Of a stretch of DNA of 64,000 nt, positions 7,930 to 14,986 are shown in pieces. A program made the position numbers and the translations under genes. Origin of the DNA: Salsipaludibacter sp963735045 (GTDB lineage Bacteria > Actinomycetota > Nitriliruptoria > Nitriliruptorales > Nitriliruptoraceae); the NCBI GenBank assembly GCA_963735045.1, contig CAVTIZ010000003.1:434001-498000 (forward strand), read 5' to 3'. Under the pieces are notes generated by a model. That model saw only the letters and a program-made list of their open reading frames with translations. It was not told where the DNA came from and searched no databases. The stretch's first letter is position 1. Each line of letters begins with the position of its first letter.

Positions 7930-9402
7930 TCAGCCGCTGCGGTCCCGCCACGGCACCAGCAGGCGGGCCAGCCCCAGCAGCACCACGGACATGCCCCCCA
8001 GCCACAGCCACACCGACGTCGACACGGGCAGGCCGAGCAACATCAGCTCCTGCAGGGCCTGGAAGGCATGCGTGGTGGGCAACAGCCACGACACCCAGAT
8101 CACCGGGACCGTGATCCGGTCCAGCGGCAGGAACATGCCCGAGAAGAACACGGCCGTGATCAGCAGCAGCATCGAGAACTGCACCGCCTGGCTGTCGGAC
8201 CGCGACGCGGCCGCGACCAGGAAGCCGTAGCCCAGTGACGCCAGCAGCGCCAGGGCCACCACGCCCGCGAAGGCCCCCCAACTGACCGGTGCCGGGACCT
8301 GGAAGGCCACGACGATCAGCCCGGTGAGGATCGTGGCGACCGCCCCGCCCAGCAGGAGGTGGGCCGTCGACGTGCCGATCAGACGTTCGGTGGTGCCCAC
8401 GGGGGTGACGCGCAGCAGCTCGGAGGTTCCCTGGCGACGTTCCCGGACCATGCCCAGGGCCACGAACGTGATCGCGACGTGCTGGAGCATCAGCGCCAGC
8501 AGGCCCGGTGCGTAGTAGCGGTCCAGGGTGATGGCGACCGGGGTCTGGCGGTAGACCTGCACGGTGAACGGCTCCGCCAGCACCTCCGGATCGGTCTCCT
8601 GGAGCATCGCCACGGCCTCGTCGGCCCGGTCGAGTGTCTCGTCGGCGCGATCCAGCTCCCCGATGGCGTCGGCCTCCGACAGCGCCCGCAGCGCCTCGGC
8701 GCCCCCGCGCATGTCCTCGGCCAGCTGGCCGGGCTGGTCGATGCCCAGCGGCGCCAGCAGCGGTCCGGCCGCGCCGACCTGTCCGGCCAGGGTCTCGAGC
8801 TGGTCGGCCAGGGGGCCGGCGTTGCGCTGGATGGTCTCGAGGTCGTCGTCGGAGACGGTCGCCCGCAGCATGTCCAGCTGGGTCCGGGCCTCGGCGATCT
8901 GGTCGGTGAGGCCGCTGGCCTCGTCCTGGATGCGCGCCACCGCCGAGGCCACGACCTCGTCGTTGATCTGGGCCACGGCGGTCTGGGCCGCGACCTCGAT
9001 CTGGGCCGTCGTGACCGGGTCGGGCTTGCGCTGGTGGACCTCGATCTCGCGTTGCTGCGTGGCGTTGATCTCGTCGATGTCGGGCAGCACGACCACCAGG
9101 TCGACCTCGCCGGCCTTGAGCTCGGCGATCGCGGCGTCACGGTCGGTGCTGGTGCCGATGTAGTCGATGCCCGTGACCTCGGCCTCGGTCACGTACTCGT
9201 CGATCTGCTGGGTCAGTGCGCTGTCGTCGGCGCCGACGACGACGGTGGTCAGGGTCGGGAAGTCCTGGCTGTAGCCGAGCCCGAACACGAACAGGATCAG
9301 GAACGGCCCCAGCACGAGTGTGAGGATGAGGCGTGGCTGGCGGAGCGTGCTGACCAGCTCGCGGCGGGCGAAGGCGGAGATGCGGACCAGGCGCTCACGC
9401 AT
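7930..9402 (-). CDS. ABC-2 type transporter permease
   Basis: A 490-residue membrane component of an ABC exporter. A first membrane helix around residues 24-44 (LILTLVLGPFLILFVFGLG) is followed by a large extracytoplasmic region of about 260 residues rich in Asp, Glu, Ala and Gln, part of which is likely coiled coil, and then five or six helices (for example LLGGAVATILTGLIVVAF). This is the YhgE/DrrB-like arrangement of ABC-2 permeases that export drugs, lipids or polymers. It overlaps the ATPase gene by 8 bases and clearly forms one operon with it. The cargo cannot be told. Confidence 0.87.
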   Translation of the reverse strand: MRERLVRISAFARRELVSTLRQPRLILTLVLGPFLILFVFGLGYSQDFPTLTTVVVGADDSALTQQIDEYVTEAEVTGIDYIGTSTDRDAAIAELKAGEVDLVVVLPDIDEINATQQREIEVHQRKPDPVTTAQIEVAAQTAVAQINDEVVASAVARIQDEASGLTDQIAEARTQLDMLRATVSDDDLETIQRNAGPLADQLETLAGQVGAAGPLLAPLGIDQPGQLAEDMRGGAEALRALSEADAIGELDRADETLDRADEAVAMLQETDPEVLAEPFTVQVYRQTPVAITLDRYYAPGLLALMLQHVAITFVALGMVRERRQGTSELLRVTPVGTTERLIGTSTAHLLLGGAVATILTGLIVVAFQVPAPVSWGAFAGVVALALLASLGYGFLVAAASRSDSQAVQFSMLLLITAVFFSGMFLPLDRITVPVIWVSWLLPTTHAFQALQELMLLGLPVSTSVWLWLGGMSVVLLGLARLLVPWRDRSG

Positions 9403-10690
9403 GGGCCACCTCCTCGTCCCGGTCACGGTCTCGGTCACGGTCCTGGGCGCTGCGGTGTTCCTCGACGAGCCGGACGAAGACCTCGTCGAAGGACGGCCGG
9501 TGCGCCGAGACCAGTGGTGGATCGGTTCCCTCCGACGTGAACCGTTCGGTGATGCGGGCCTGCAGGCCGTCGCCACCCTCCACCAGGTAGCGGACCCGAC
9601 GCGGTCCCAGCCGACGCTGGATGCCCACGACCCCCTCGACCTGTCGCAGGTCGAGGTCGCGCGGGTCGATGGTGTCGTGTTCGACGTCGAGCAGGTCACC
9701 GCCGAAGGCCTCGCGGCGGAGCCCGTCCGGGCTGTCCACCCGGATCACGCGGCCGTCGACCATGAGGGCCACCTGGTCGCACTCGTCGGCCTCGGTCACG
9801 TACTGGGTGGTGATCACCAGGGTGTGTCCGTCGTCGCGGAGTGCGGTCAGGTACTCCCACAACTGGGCCCGCAGCACCGGGTCGATCCCGGCCGTCGGTT
9901 CGTCGAGGATCAACAGCTCGGGGTCGTGGACGATCGCGGCGCCCAGCGCCACCCGTCGTTGTTCCCCACCCGAGCACCGTCGCAGCAGGGTGCGTTGTTC
10001 GTCCTCCAGGCCCACCAGTTCGAGCACGTCGTCGATGCGGTGGCGGGCGTCCGAGGAGCCCTTGCCCGGCCACCACTTCGCGCGCCACGGCATTCCCTGG
10101 AGCGAGGCCATGAAGTCGAGGTTGTGGCGCACGGTCAGGTCGGGGTCCAGGGCGTTGCCCTGGGGGAGGTAGCCCAGCCGCGTGTGGTGGTTCCGTTCGG
10201 CCTCCCACGGGTCGGTGCCCAGGACCTCGATGGTGCCCTCGTGGGCGGGCAGCAGGCCCAGCATCAGACGAGCCAGGGTGGTCTTGCCGGAGCCGCTGGG
10301 TCCCACGATGCCCAGGATCTGTCCGGTCGGCACGTCGAGGTCGACGTCGTCGACCCCATGGACGTCGTCGTAGTGGTGGGCGAGGCCCCGGGCATGCACC
10401 ACGGCGTCTGCCTCGCCATCGTGGGCGCTCGCCGACGACCCCTCCGGCGGCTCGCCCGTGGGCTCCGTGCCGTCCTCCCGCCGGGCGGTTCCGTCGTTGC
10501 CCCCGGCATCCGCGCCGTCTGGCCCGGCACCGCGGGAGCGGTCGTCATGGGTCGTGTCGGTCGGGGTGATGGCGGCGTCGACGGCGTCGCGGCCAGTCTC
10601 GGGGGGCGACGTCGCCGGGGCGGGCGTGGGGCCGGCCGTGGTGCGGTCGGGCGCGGGCGGGACGCCGTCGGGCGGGGACTCGTCGGGCAT
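9395..10690 (-). CDS. ABC transporter ATPase with long N-terminal extension
   Basis: A 431-residue ATPase partner of the ABC-2 permease. Walker A GPSGSGKTT is near residue 125, the signature CSGGEQRR near 228, and Walker B LLILDEPTAGID after it, a DrrA-type domain. Unusually, about 97 residues rich in Pro, Asp, Gly and Thr precede the ABC domain; no in-frame ATG shortens this, so either the extension is real or a GTG start has been missed. The end is a short repeat (DRDRDRDRDEE). The coding strand carries GAGG eight bases before the ATG, and just upstream an 8-bp GC hairpin (10709-10728) lies in the untranslated leader. Confidence 0.87.
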   Translation of the reverse strand: MPDESPPDGVPPAPDRTTAGPTPAPATSPPETGRDAVDAAITPTDTTHDDRSRGAGPDGADAGGNDGTARREDGTEPTGEPPEGSSASAHDGEADAVVHARGLAHHYDDVHGVDDVDLDVPTGQILGIVGPSGSGKTTLARLMLGLLPAHEGTIEVLGTDPWEAERNHHTRLGYLPQGNALDPDLTVRHNLDFMASLQGMPWRAKWWPGKGSSDARHRIDDVLELVGLEDEQRTLLRRCSGGEQRRVALGAAIVHDPELLILDEPTAGIDPVLRAQLWEYLTALRDDGHTLVITTQYVTEADECDQVALMVDGRVIRVDSPDGLRREAFGGDLLDVEHDTIDPRDLDLRQVEGVVGIQRRLGPRRVRYLVEGGDGLQARITERFTSEGTDPPLVSAHRPSFDEVFVRLVEEHRSAQDRDRDRDRDEEVAHA

Positions 10691-10879
10691 GGTGGGGCCT
10701 CGTGGTGACCGCCCGGCACGCCGGGCGGGGTGGTGGACGGAGGGGCGGGTGCACGGACGGCACGCGCGACGGTCCGGGACGCGCAGGGGTGCATCCCGGA
10801 CCTGAGGATGCCAGCATGGTGACAACGGGGTGACCCTGCAACGCCCGAACGTCCCCGCGACGACGCCCCCTGGGACCCG

Positions 10880-10904
10880 GTCGAACCACCAGCCTGTGGT
10901 CGAC
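10880..10904 (+). promoter_or_regulatory. Operator-like palindrome upstream of the ABC-F promoter
   Basis: GTCGAACCAC at 10880-10889 pairs with GTGGTCGAC at 10896-10904 with one bulged base and a 6-base centre. It abuts the -35 box at 10905, a usual place for a repressor or activator site. No cognate regulator gene is adjacent. Confidence 0.4.
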
Positions 10905-10934
10905 TTGCCACCGGGCCGATCGGGGTGGTAGACT
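10905..10934 (+). promoter_or_regulatory. Strong promoter for the ABC-F leader transcript
   Basis: TTGCCA at 10905-10910 and TAGACT at 10929-10934 with an 18-base spacer form the best sigma-70-type promoter in the window. The expected start point is 10941, exactly the A of an ATG, which implies a leaderless small ORF at the 5' end of the message. Confidence 0.65.
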
Positions 10935-10940
10935 CGTGCC

Positions 10941-11015
10941 ATGCTCGGCGACGAACTCGCCGAGCATTCGTCTTGCCACCGCCCTCCGCGCCGTCCATCG
11001 CGCGTCCGGCCGTGA
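10941..11015 (+). CDS. Putative 24-residue leader peptide (ABC-F leader)
   Basis: The ATG coincides with the predicted transcription start, so it would be translated as a leaderless ORF. The peptide begins MLGDELAEHSS and ends in a Pro/Arg-rich run (HRPPRRPSRVRP), a composition able to slow ribosomes. Its first 27 bases form an 11-bp hairpin (10941-10951 with 10957-10967). It lies 100 bases before the ABC-F gene. Leader peptides that sense ribosome inhibition are known for resistance-type ABC-F genes; that this is one is inference. Confidence 0.4.
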   Translation: MLGDELAEHSSCHRPPRRPSRVRP

Positions 11016-11037
11016 TCGACTGTCCCCGACGACGGGC

Positions 11038-11061
11038 ATGGAGTTGCGCCACCTCGCCTGA
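11038..11061 (+). CDS. Putative 7-codon leader ORF overlapping the anti-Shine-Dalgarno arm
   Basis: ATG at 11038 opens MELRHLA with TGA at 11059-11061. Codons 4 to 7 lie on the 5' arm (11049-11056) of the stem that covers the ABC-F ribosome site, so a ribosome here would free that site. It has no clear Shine-Dalgarno of its own; translation is uncertain. Confidence 0.25.
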   Translation: MELRHLA

Positions 11062-11110
11062 CCGACATCTGGTCCCGGCTGCGTCGCCGACGGGTGACGC
11101 CTCGAGGTGG
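11049..11110 (+). promoter_or_regulatory. Stem that sequesters the ABC-F ribosome-binding site
   Basis: CCACCTCG at 11049-11056 is the exact reverse complement of CGAGGTGG at 11103-11110, and the latter contains the GAGGTGG Shine-Dalgarno four bases before the ATG at 11115. The 46-base loop can hold smaller hairpins (for example CGGC with GCCG). This is a plausible translational attenuator. Confidence 0.45.
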
Positions 11111-11114
11111 TCCC

Positions 11115-12731
11115 ATGACGACACGATCCGCGGGTTCGGCCCGCCCCTCCCTGCACCTTCGTGGTGCCAGCTTCTCCCATTCCAGTGCCGTCGTGGTGCT
11201 CGATGAGGTCGACCTCGACGTCGGCCCGGGGCGCCACGGCCTGGTCGGTGCCAACGGTGCCGGCAAGACGACGGTGCTCGACCTGTTCGACGGCACGTCG
11301 ACGCCCAACCGTGGCCGGGTCGACGTGCACGCCGACGGTCCGGTGGTCCGCGTGCGCCAGCGCCTCGGCGCGCCCACCCCGCCGGTGACGGCGTTCGCGA
11401 CCCGGTGGGACGCCGAGGCCGTCACCTGGCGTCGTCGCTTCGACCTCGACGTCGACGACCTCGCCGCCTGGGACACGCGGTCGCCGGGAACACGGATGCG
11501 ATGGCAGGTGGCCGCGGCCCTGGACGCGCGCCCCGACGTCCTGCTGCTGGACGAGCCCACCAACCACCTCGACGGGTCGGCGCGCGCGGCCGTCGTCGAC
11601 GCGCTGGCCGCGGCCGACGTCCCCCTGGTGGTCCTGGTCAGCCATGACCGGGCGGTCCTTGACGCGGTGACCGACACGACCCTGCGCCTGGTCGATCGGC
11701 GGCTGACGCCGTGGGCGGGTGGCTGGTCACAGGCGTCGCGGGCGTGGGCGGAGCGCGATCGCGCCCGACGGGCGGCCCACGACCGGGCGCGGCACGAGGC
11801 GCGACGCGCCCAGCGGCTGGTCGCCGAGGCACGCACGGACCTGTCCGGTGTCGAACGGGGTGCTCGCGCGTCCCGGCGTCGCGCGGGCGCGCGCGACCAC
11901 GACGCCCGCAGCTCGGCCGGCAAGGCCCACGCCGCCGCGGCCGCCAAGAGCCTGGCCGGACAGGTGTCGGCCCGGCGCTCGGCGGCCGACCGAGCCGTCG
12001 AGGAGGTGGCCGCGACGTCACCGGGCCGTCGCCGGGGTGCGGCCATCACGGTCGCCTCGACGGTGTCGGACCGCGACCTGCTGGTGCACCTGGTGGCGCC
12101 GCAGGTGGCGGTCGGCGACCACGTCGTGGCCCGCGACGTGGACCTCGCCGTCGGTCCGCGGGACCGCATCCGGATCGACGGGAGCAACGGCGCCGGCAAG
12201 ACCACGCTGGTCCGGGCGCTGGTGGCGGCCAGCCGGGTCGAGGTCGGCCTCCTGGACCAGGACGGCTCCTCGCGTGTCGGGCGTGGCGCCGGCCGCCGGG
12301 TTGCCGCGGGCGGCGAGTCGTCGATGGCCTGGCGCGACCGGCTGCTCGCCGGGGAGGACCGGCATCGGCTGCTGGCCGTGCTGGACCACCTCGGGGTGGA
12401 CCCGGAGCGGATGCTGGCCTCGGCGCAGCCGACGCCGGGCGAGGAGCGCAAGCTCGCGCTTGCGGACCTGGTGGTGCGGCCACGCCCGCTGCTGGTGCTC
12501 GACGAGCCCACCAACCACCTGGACGTGGCGTCCATCGTGGCGTTGCAGGACGCACTTGCCGACCATTCCGCCGCACTGGTGCTGGTCACCCACGACGAGG
12601 CGCTGGCCGCGGCCGTGACCGAGCGGACGTGGCGGATCGCGGACGGTCGTGTCCGGGTCGCCCCTGCAGACCCCGATGCCATCCCGGACGGGCATGTGGT
12701 CGAACGCGGGTGGCTACCGTCCGGCCCATGA
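11115..12731 (+). CDS. ABC-F family ATPase (ribosome protection or translation factor)
   Basis: A 538-residue soluble protein with two ABC domains and no membrane segment, the ABC-F arrangement; such proteins bind the ribosomal E site and either displace antibiotics or relieve stalls. Walker A motifs are GANGAGKTT (about residue 50) and GSNGAGKTT (about 360); both Walker B regions read DEPTNHLD. The signature motifs are degenerate (RSPGTRMRW; TPGEERKLA). The linker between domains is Arg/Ala-rich with ARDHDARSSAGKA, resembling the linker of Lsa/Vga-like resistance factors. ATG 11115 is chosen over 11094 because GAGGTGG precedes it. The leader upstream suggests induced expression. Substrate drug unknown. 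Confidence 0.87.
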   Translation: MTTRSAGSARPSLHLRGASFSHSSAVVVLDEVDLDVGPGRHGLVGANGAGKTTVLDLFDGTSTPNRGRVDVHADGPVVRVRQRLGAPTPPVTAFATRWDAEAVTWRRRFDLDVDDLAAWDTRSPGTRMRWQVAAALDARPDVLLLDEPTNHLDGSARAAVVDALAAADVPLVVLVSHDRAVLDAVTDTTLRLVDRRLTPWAGGWSQASRAWAERDRARRAAHDRARHEARRAQRLVAEARTDLSGVERGARASRRRAGARDHDARSSAGKAHAAAAAKSLAGQVSARRSAADRAVEEVAATSPGRRRGAAITVASTVSDRDLLVHLVAPQVAVGDHVVARDVDLAVGPRDRIRIDGSNGAGKTTLVRALVAASRVEVGLLDQDGSSRVGRGAGRRVAAGGESSMAWRDRLLAGEDRHRLLAVLDHLGVDPERMLASAQPTPGEERKLALADLVVRPRPLLVLDEPTNHLDVASIVALQDALADHSAALVLVTHDEALAAAVTERTWRIADGRVRVAPADPDAIPDGHVVERGWLPSGP

Positions 12732-12757
12732 GCTCCCGACCCCGCGCCCGTTCGTGA
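12728..12757 (+). CDS. Nine-codon ORF linking ABC-F and phosphatase genes
   Basis: ATG at 12728-12730 overlaps the ABC-F stop (TGA 12729-12731); the frame encodes MSSRPRARS and stops with TGA at 12755-12757, which overlaps the GTG start (12754) of the phosphatase. This gives a stop-start chain that could pass ribosomes from one gene to the next. It may be chance; no independent ribosome site is seen. Confidence 0.2.
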   Translation: MSSRPRARS

Positions 12758-13446
12758 CCACGCCCGACGAGGGCGTCCGGCAGTGGCGCTTCCGCGTTCC
12801 GCCGGGTGCGACCGACCTGGTGCTGGTGCGTCACGGCGAGTCCCGCGCCGCCGTCCCCGGGCACACCTTCCCGGTGCGCGACGGCCATGCCGACCCACCC
12901 CTGGCCGACGTCGGCCATCGTGAGGCGGCCGCGGTCGGCGAGCGCCTCTCCGGGCTCGGCGTGGAGGCCATCGTGACCTCGGGGCTGACCCGAACGATGC
13001 AGACGGCCGCTCCGCTGGCAGCTCGCCTCGGCCTCGAGCCCACGATCGAACCGGACCTTCGCGAGGTCCACCTCGGGGACTGGGACGGGGGGGAGTACCG
13101 CCTCCGCGCCGCCGCCGGCGACCCGCTGGTACGCGAGGTGTTCCAGCGGCGGGACTGGGGGGTCATCCCCAACGCCGAACCGTTGGTCGACTTCTCGACG
13201 CGGGTGCGCCGGGGCGTCGAGCGGGTCGCCGCCGACCACGTCGACCGCCGCGTGGTGGTCGTGGTGCATGGTGGGGTCATCGGGGCGGTGCTGGCGATGG
13301 CGACCGACAGTGACCCGTTCGCGTTCGTCGGCGCCGCCAACGCCTCGATCAGCCAGGTCGTGGTCACGCCCGAGCGCTGGATCCTGCGTCGCTACAACGA
13401 CACCGCCCACCTCGCCACCGACCTCGACGCCGACGAGTCAGGCTGA
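12754..13446 (+). CDS. Histidine phosphatase family protein
   Basis: A 230-residue member of the phosphoglycerate mutase-like histidine phosphatase superfamily. The phospho-acceptor histidine is in LVRHGES near residue 28; the second conserved histidine is in VVVVHGGVIGAV, and EVHLGDWDGG carries the acidic catalytic region. Substrate cannot be told. The start is uncertain: GTG at 12754 puts the RHG motif near the N-terminus as is usual; longer in-frame starts run into the ABC-F gene. A -10-like TACCGT at 12715-12720 lies within the end of ABC-F. Confidence 0.82.
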   Translation: MTTPDEGVRQWRFRVPPGATDLVLVRHGESRAAVPGHTFPVRDGHADPPLADVGHREAAAVGERLSGLGVEAIVTSGLTRTMQTAAPLAARLGLEPTIEPDLREVHLGDWDGGEYRLRAAAGDPLVREVFQRRDWGVIPNAEPLVDFSTRVRRGVERVAADHVDRRVVVVVHGGVIGAVLAMATDSDPFAFVGAANASISQVVVTPERWILRRYNDTAHLATDLDADESG

Positions 13447-13483
13447 GCGCGATGGCCTCCACGAGCGGGTTCGTGTGGGGAGG

Positions 13484-14134
13484 TCAGCAGCGCTCGCCGG
13501 CCCGGACCGCGACGTCGAGGGTGTTGGACGCAGGTGCCAGCGGGCACGACCAGCGGTCGTCGTGGACACATGACGGGTGGTAGGCGAAGTTGAAGTCGAG
13601 CACCACCCGGTCGCCGTCGTGGCCCAGGTCCGCCCCCTTGACGGTGTCCAGCAGGTAGCGGCCGCCGCCGTAGGTCTCCTCACCGTTGGTGGCGTCCCGG
13701 AACGGCAGGAACAGCCCACCGCCGTAGCCCGTCAGCCACAGCACCTCGAGGTCGAGGTCGTGGCCGTCGCGGTGGGCGTGCAGACGCCCCAGCGGGGTGA
13801 AGGGGGTCACCCCGGCGCCCGAGTGCTCGACGTCGACGGGATCGACCCCGGCCGGTTCGGCATCCGCCGTTTCGATGGGGGCCGTTTCGATGGGGGCCGT
13901 TTCGATGGGGGCCGGTTCGAAGGTTGCCACCAGCCGCCAGGTCGGGTCGTGGTCGAACAGGGGGATCCCGGCGAAGCCGTCGCGGTCCTCGATCGGCGAC
14001 TGGGGATGGCCGGCGAACAGCTCGTCGCGGGTGTGGACCCAGTCCCGCCATGCGGTGACCGGGTCGTCGGTCGCGCGGACCCGGTGGTAGCAGTCCGCCA
14101 CGCGGCGGCGGTAGTCCAGCAGGGACAGGTCCAC
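13484..14134 (-). CDS. DUF1684 family protein
   Basis: A 216-residue protein whose C-terminal half carries the strongly conserved DUF1684 signatures: GGGLFLPFRDATNGEETYGGGRY, LLDTVKGAD, LDFNFAYHPSC and CPLAP. No biochemical function is established for the family. The GTG start at 14132-14134 is preceded by GGTGA on the coding strand. The middle of the protein has an unusual insertion: three copies of the pentapeptide PIETA followed by an Asp/Glu/Pro stretch, placed between FEPA and TPFTPLGRLHAH, not expected in the family. It is transcribed divergently from the flavin-type oxidoreductase gene. Confidence 0.82.
   Translation of the reverse strand: MDLSLLDYRRRVADCYHRVRATDDPVTAWRDWVHTRDELFAGHPQSPIEDRDGFAGIPLFDHDPTWRLVATFEPAPIETAPIETAPIETADAEPAGVDPVDVEHSGAGVTPFTPLGRLHAHRDGHDLDLEVLWLTGYGGGLFLPFRDATNGEETYGGGRYLLDTVKGADLGHDGDRVVLDFNFAYHPSCVHDDRWSCPLAPASNTLDVAVRAGERC
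13869..13913 (-). repeat. 15-bp tandem repeat inside the DUF1684 gene, three copies
   Basis: Plus-strand unit GTTTCGATGGGGGCC repeats three times without change (13869-13883, 13884-13898, 13899-13913) and is followed by a degenerate fourth start. Because the unit is a multiple of three it adds PIETA pentapeptides without breaking the frame. Confidence 0.9.
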
Positions 14135-14381
14135 GGGTTCACCACGATCGGCAGGCACGGGCGGGGGGAGGGTGGCGAGGGGCGGGGCCCGACGGGGGCC
14201 TCGACGTGGGCGGTCTCGGCCACCCGGACGACGGTAGGCGACCGCCCGGTGGGCGTGCACCACGTGGTCGCCGGCGTCGCAGCAGGCGCACGCCCGCGGT
14301 GCGATCCGGGCGGTCGTGGTCGCGCTCGGGCAGTCTCCGGACAGCACGCCCGCCGACGGCCCCGACGACCGAGGACGACCC

Positions 14382-14864
14382 ATGGATCCGCTCCAGGACG
14401 TGGCACCGGCGTTCCGCGACATGGCCCATCGCATCGTGTGGGCGACCGTGGCGACGGTCGCGACCGACGGACGGCCGCGCACGCGTGTCCTGCACCCGCT
14501 GTGGGAGTGGGACGGCGATCGGCTGGTCGGGTGGATCCTGACCAGCCCACGGTCACCCAAGCGCGCCGACCTCGACAACGAGTCCCGGGTGTCGTTGACC
14601 TACTGGGTGCCCGAGCAGGACACCTGCACGGCGGAGGCCGAGGTCACCTGGGTGCTCGACGACGACGGTCGGCGGGCGGCGTGGGACCGGTTCGCCAGCG
14701 CGCCGGAACCGGTGGGCTACGACCCGTCGATCGTCGCACCGTGGACGTCGCCCGACGTCGACGCCTTCGGGGCGCTCCGGCTGGAACCGACGTTGCTCCG
14801 GGTGATGGCCGGCGCCGTGATGCTCCAGGGCCGGGGACGGGTCCTGCAGTGGCGGTCGACGTGA
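14382..14864 (+). CDS. Pyridoxamine 5'-phosphate oxidase-like flavin protein
   Basis: A 160-residue protein of the split-barrel flavin-binding fold. The pattern VWATVATVATDGRPRTRVLHPLW followed by GWILTSPRSPKRADLDN is typical of PNPOx-like proteins that bind FMN or F420 and reduce or oxidise small molecules. Whether the cofactor is FMN or F420 cannot be told. The ATG at 14382 has a weak GAGGA upstream. Transcribed divergently from the DUF1684 gene and convergent with the MFS gene. Confidence 0.78.
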   Translation: MDPLQDVAPAFRDMAHRIVWATVATVATDGRPRTRVLHPLWEWDGDRLVGWILTSPRSPKRADLDNESRVSLTYWVPEQDTCTAEAEVTWVLDDDGRRAAWDRFASAPEPVGYDPSIVAPWTSPDVDAFGALRLEPTLLRVMAGAVMLQGRGRVLQWRST

Positions 14865-14986
14865 GCGTGCGGGTCACCACGCCGGCCCGGCGGTCCGACC
14901 CCCTCCACGTCCAACCCGGCGCCCGGGTCACCCACGACCCGCGGTGATGGCGAACCGGACCGCGCGTGCGGGACAGGGGTACAGCG

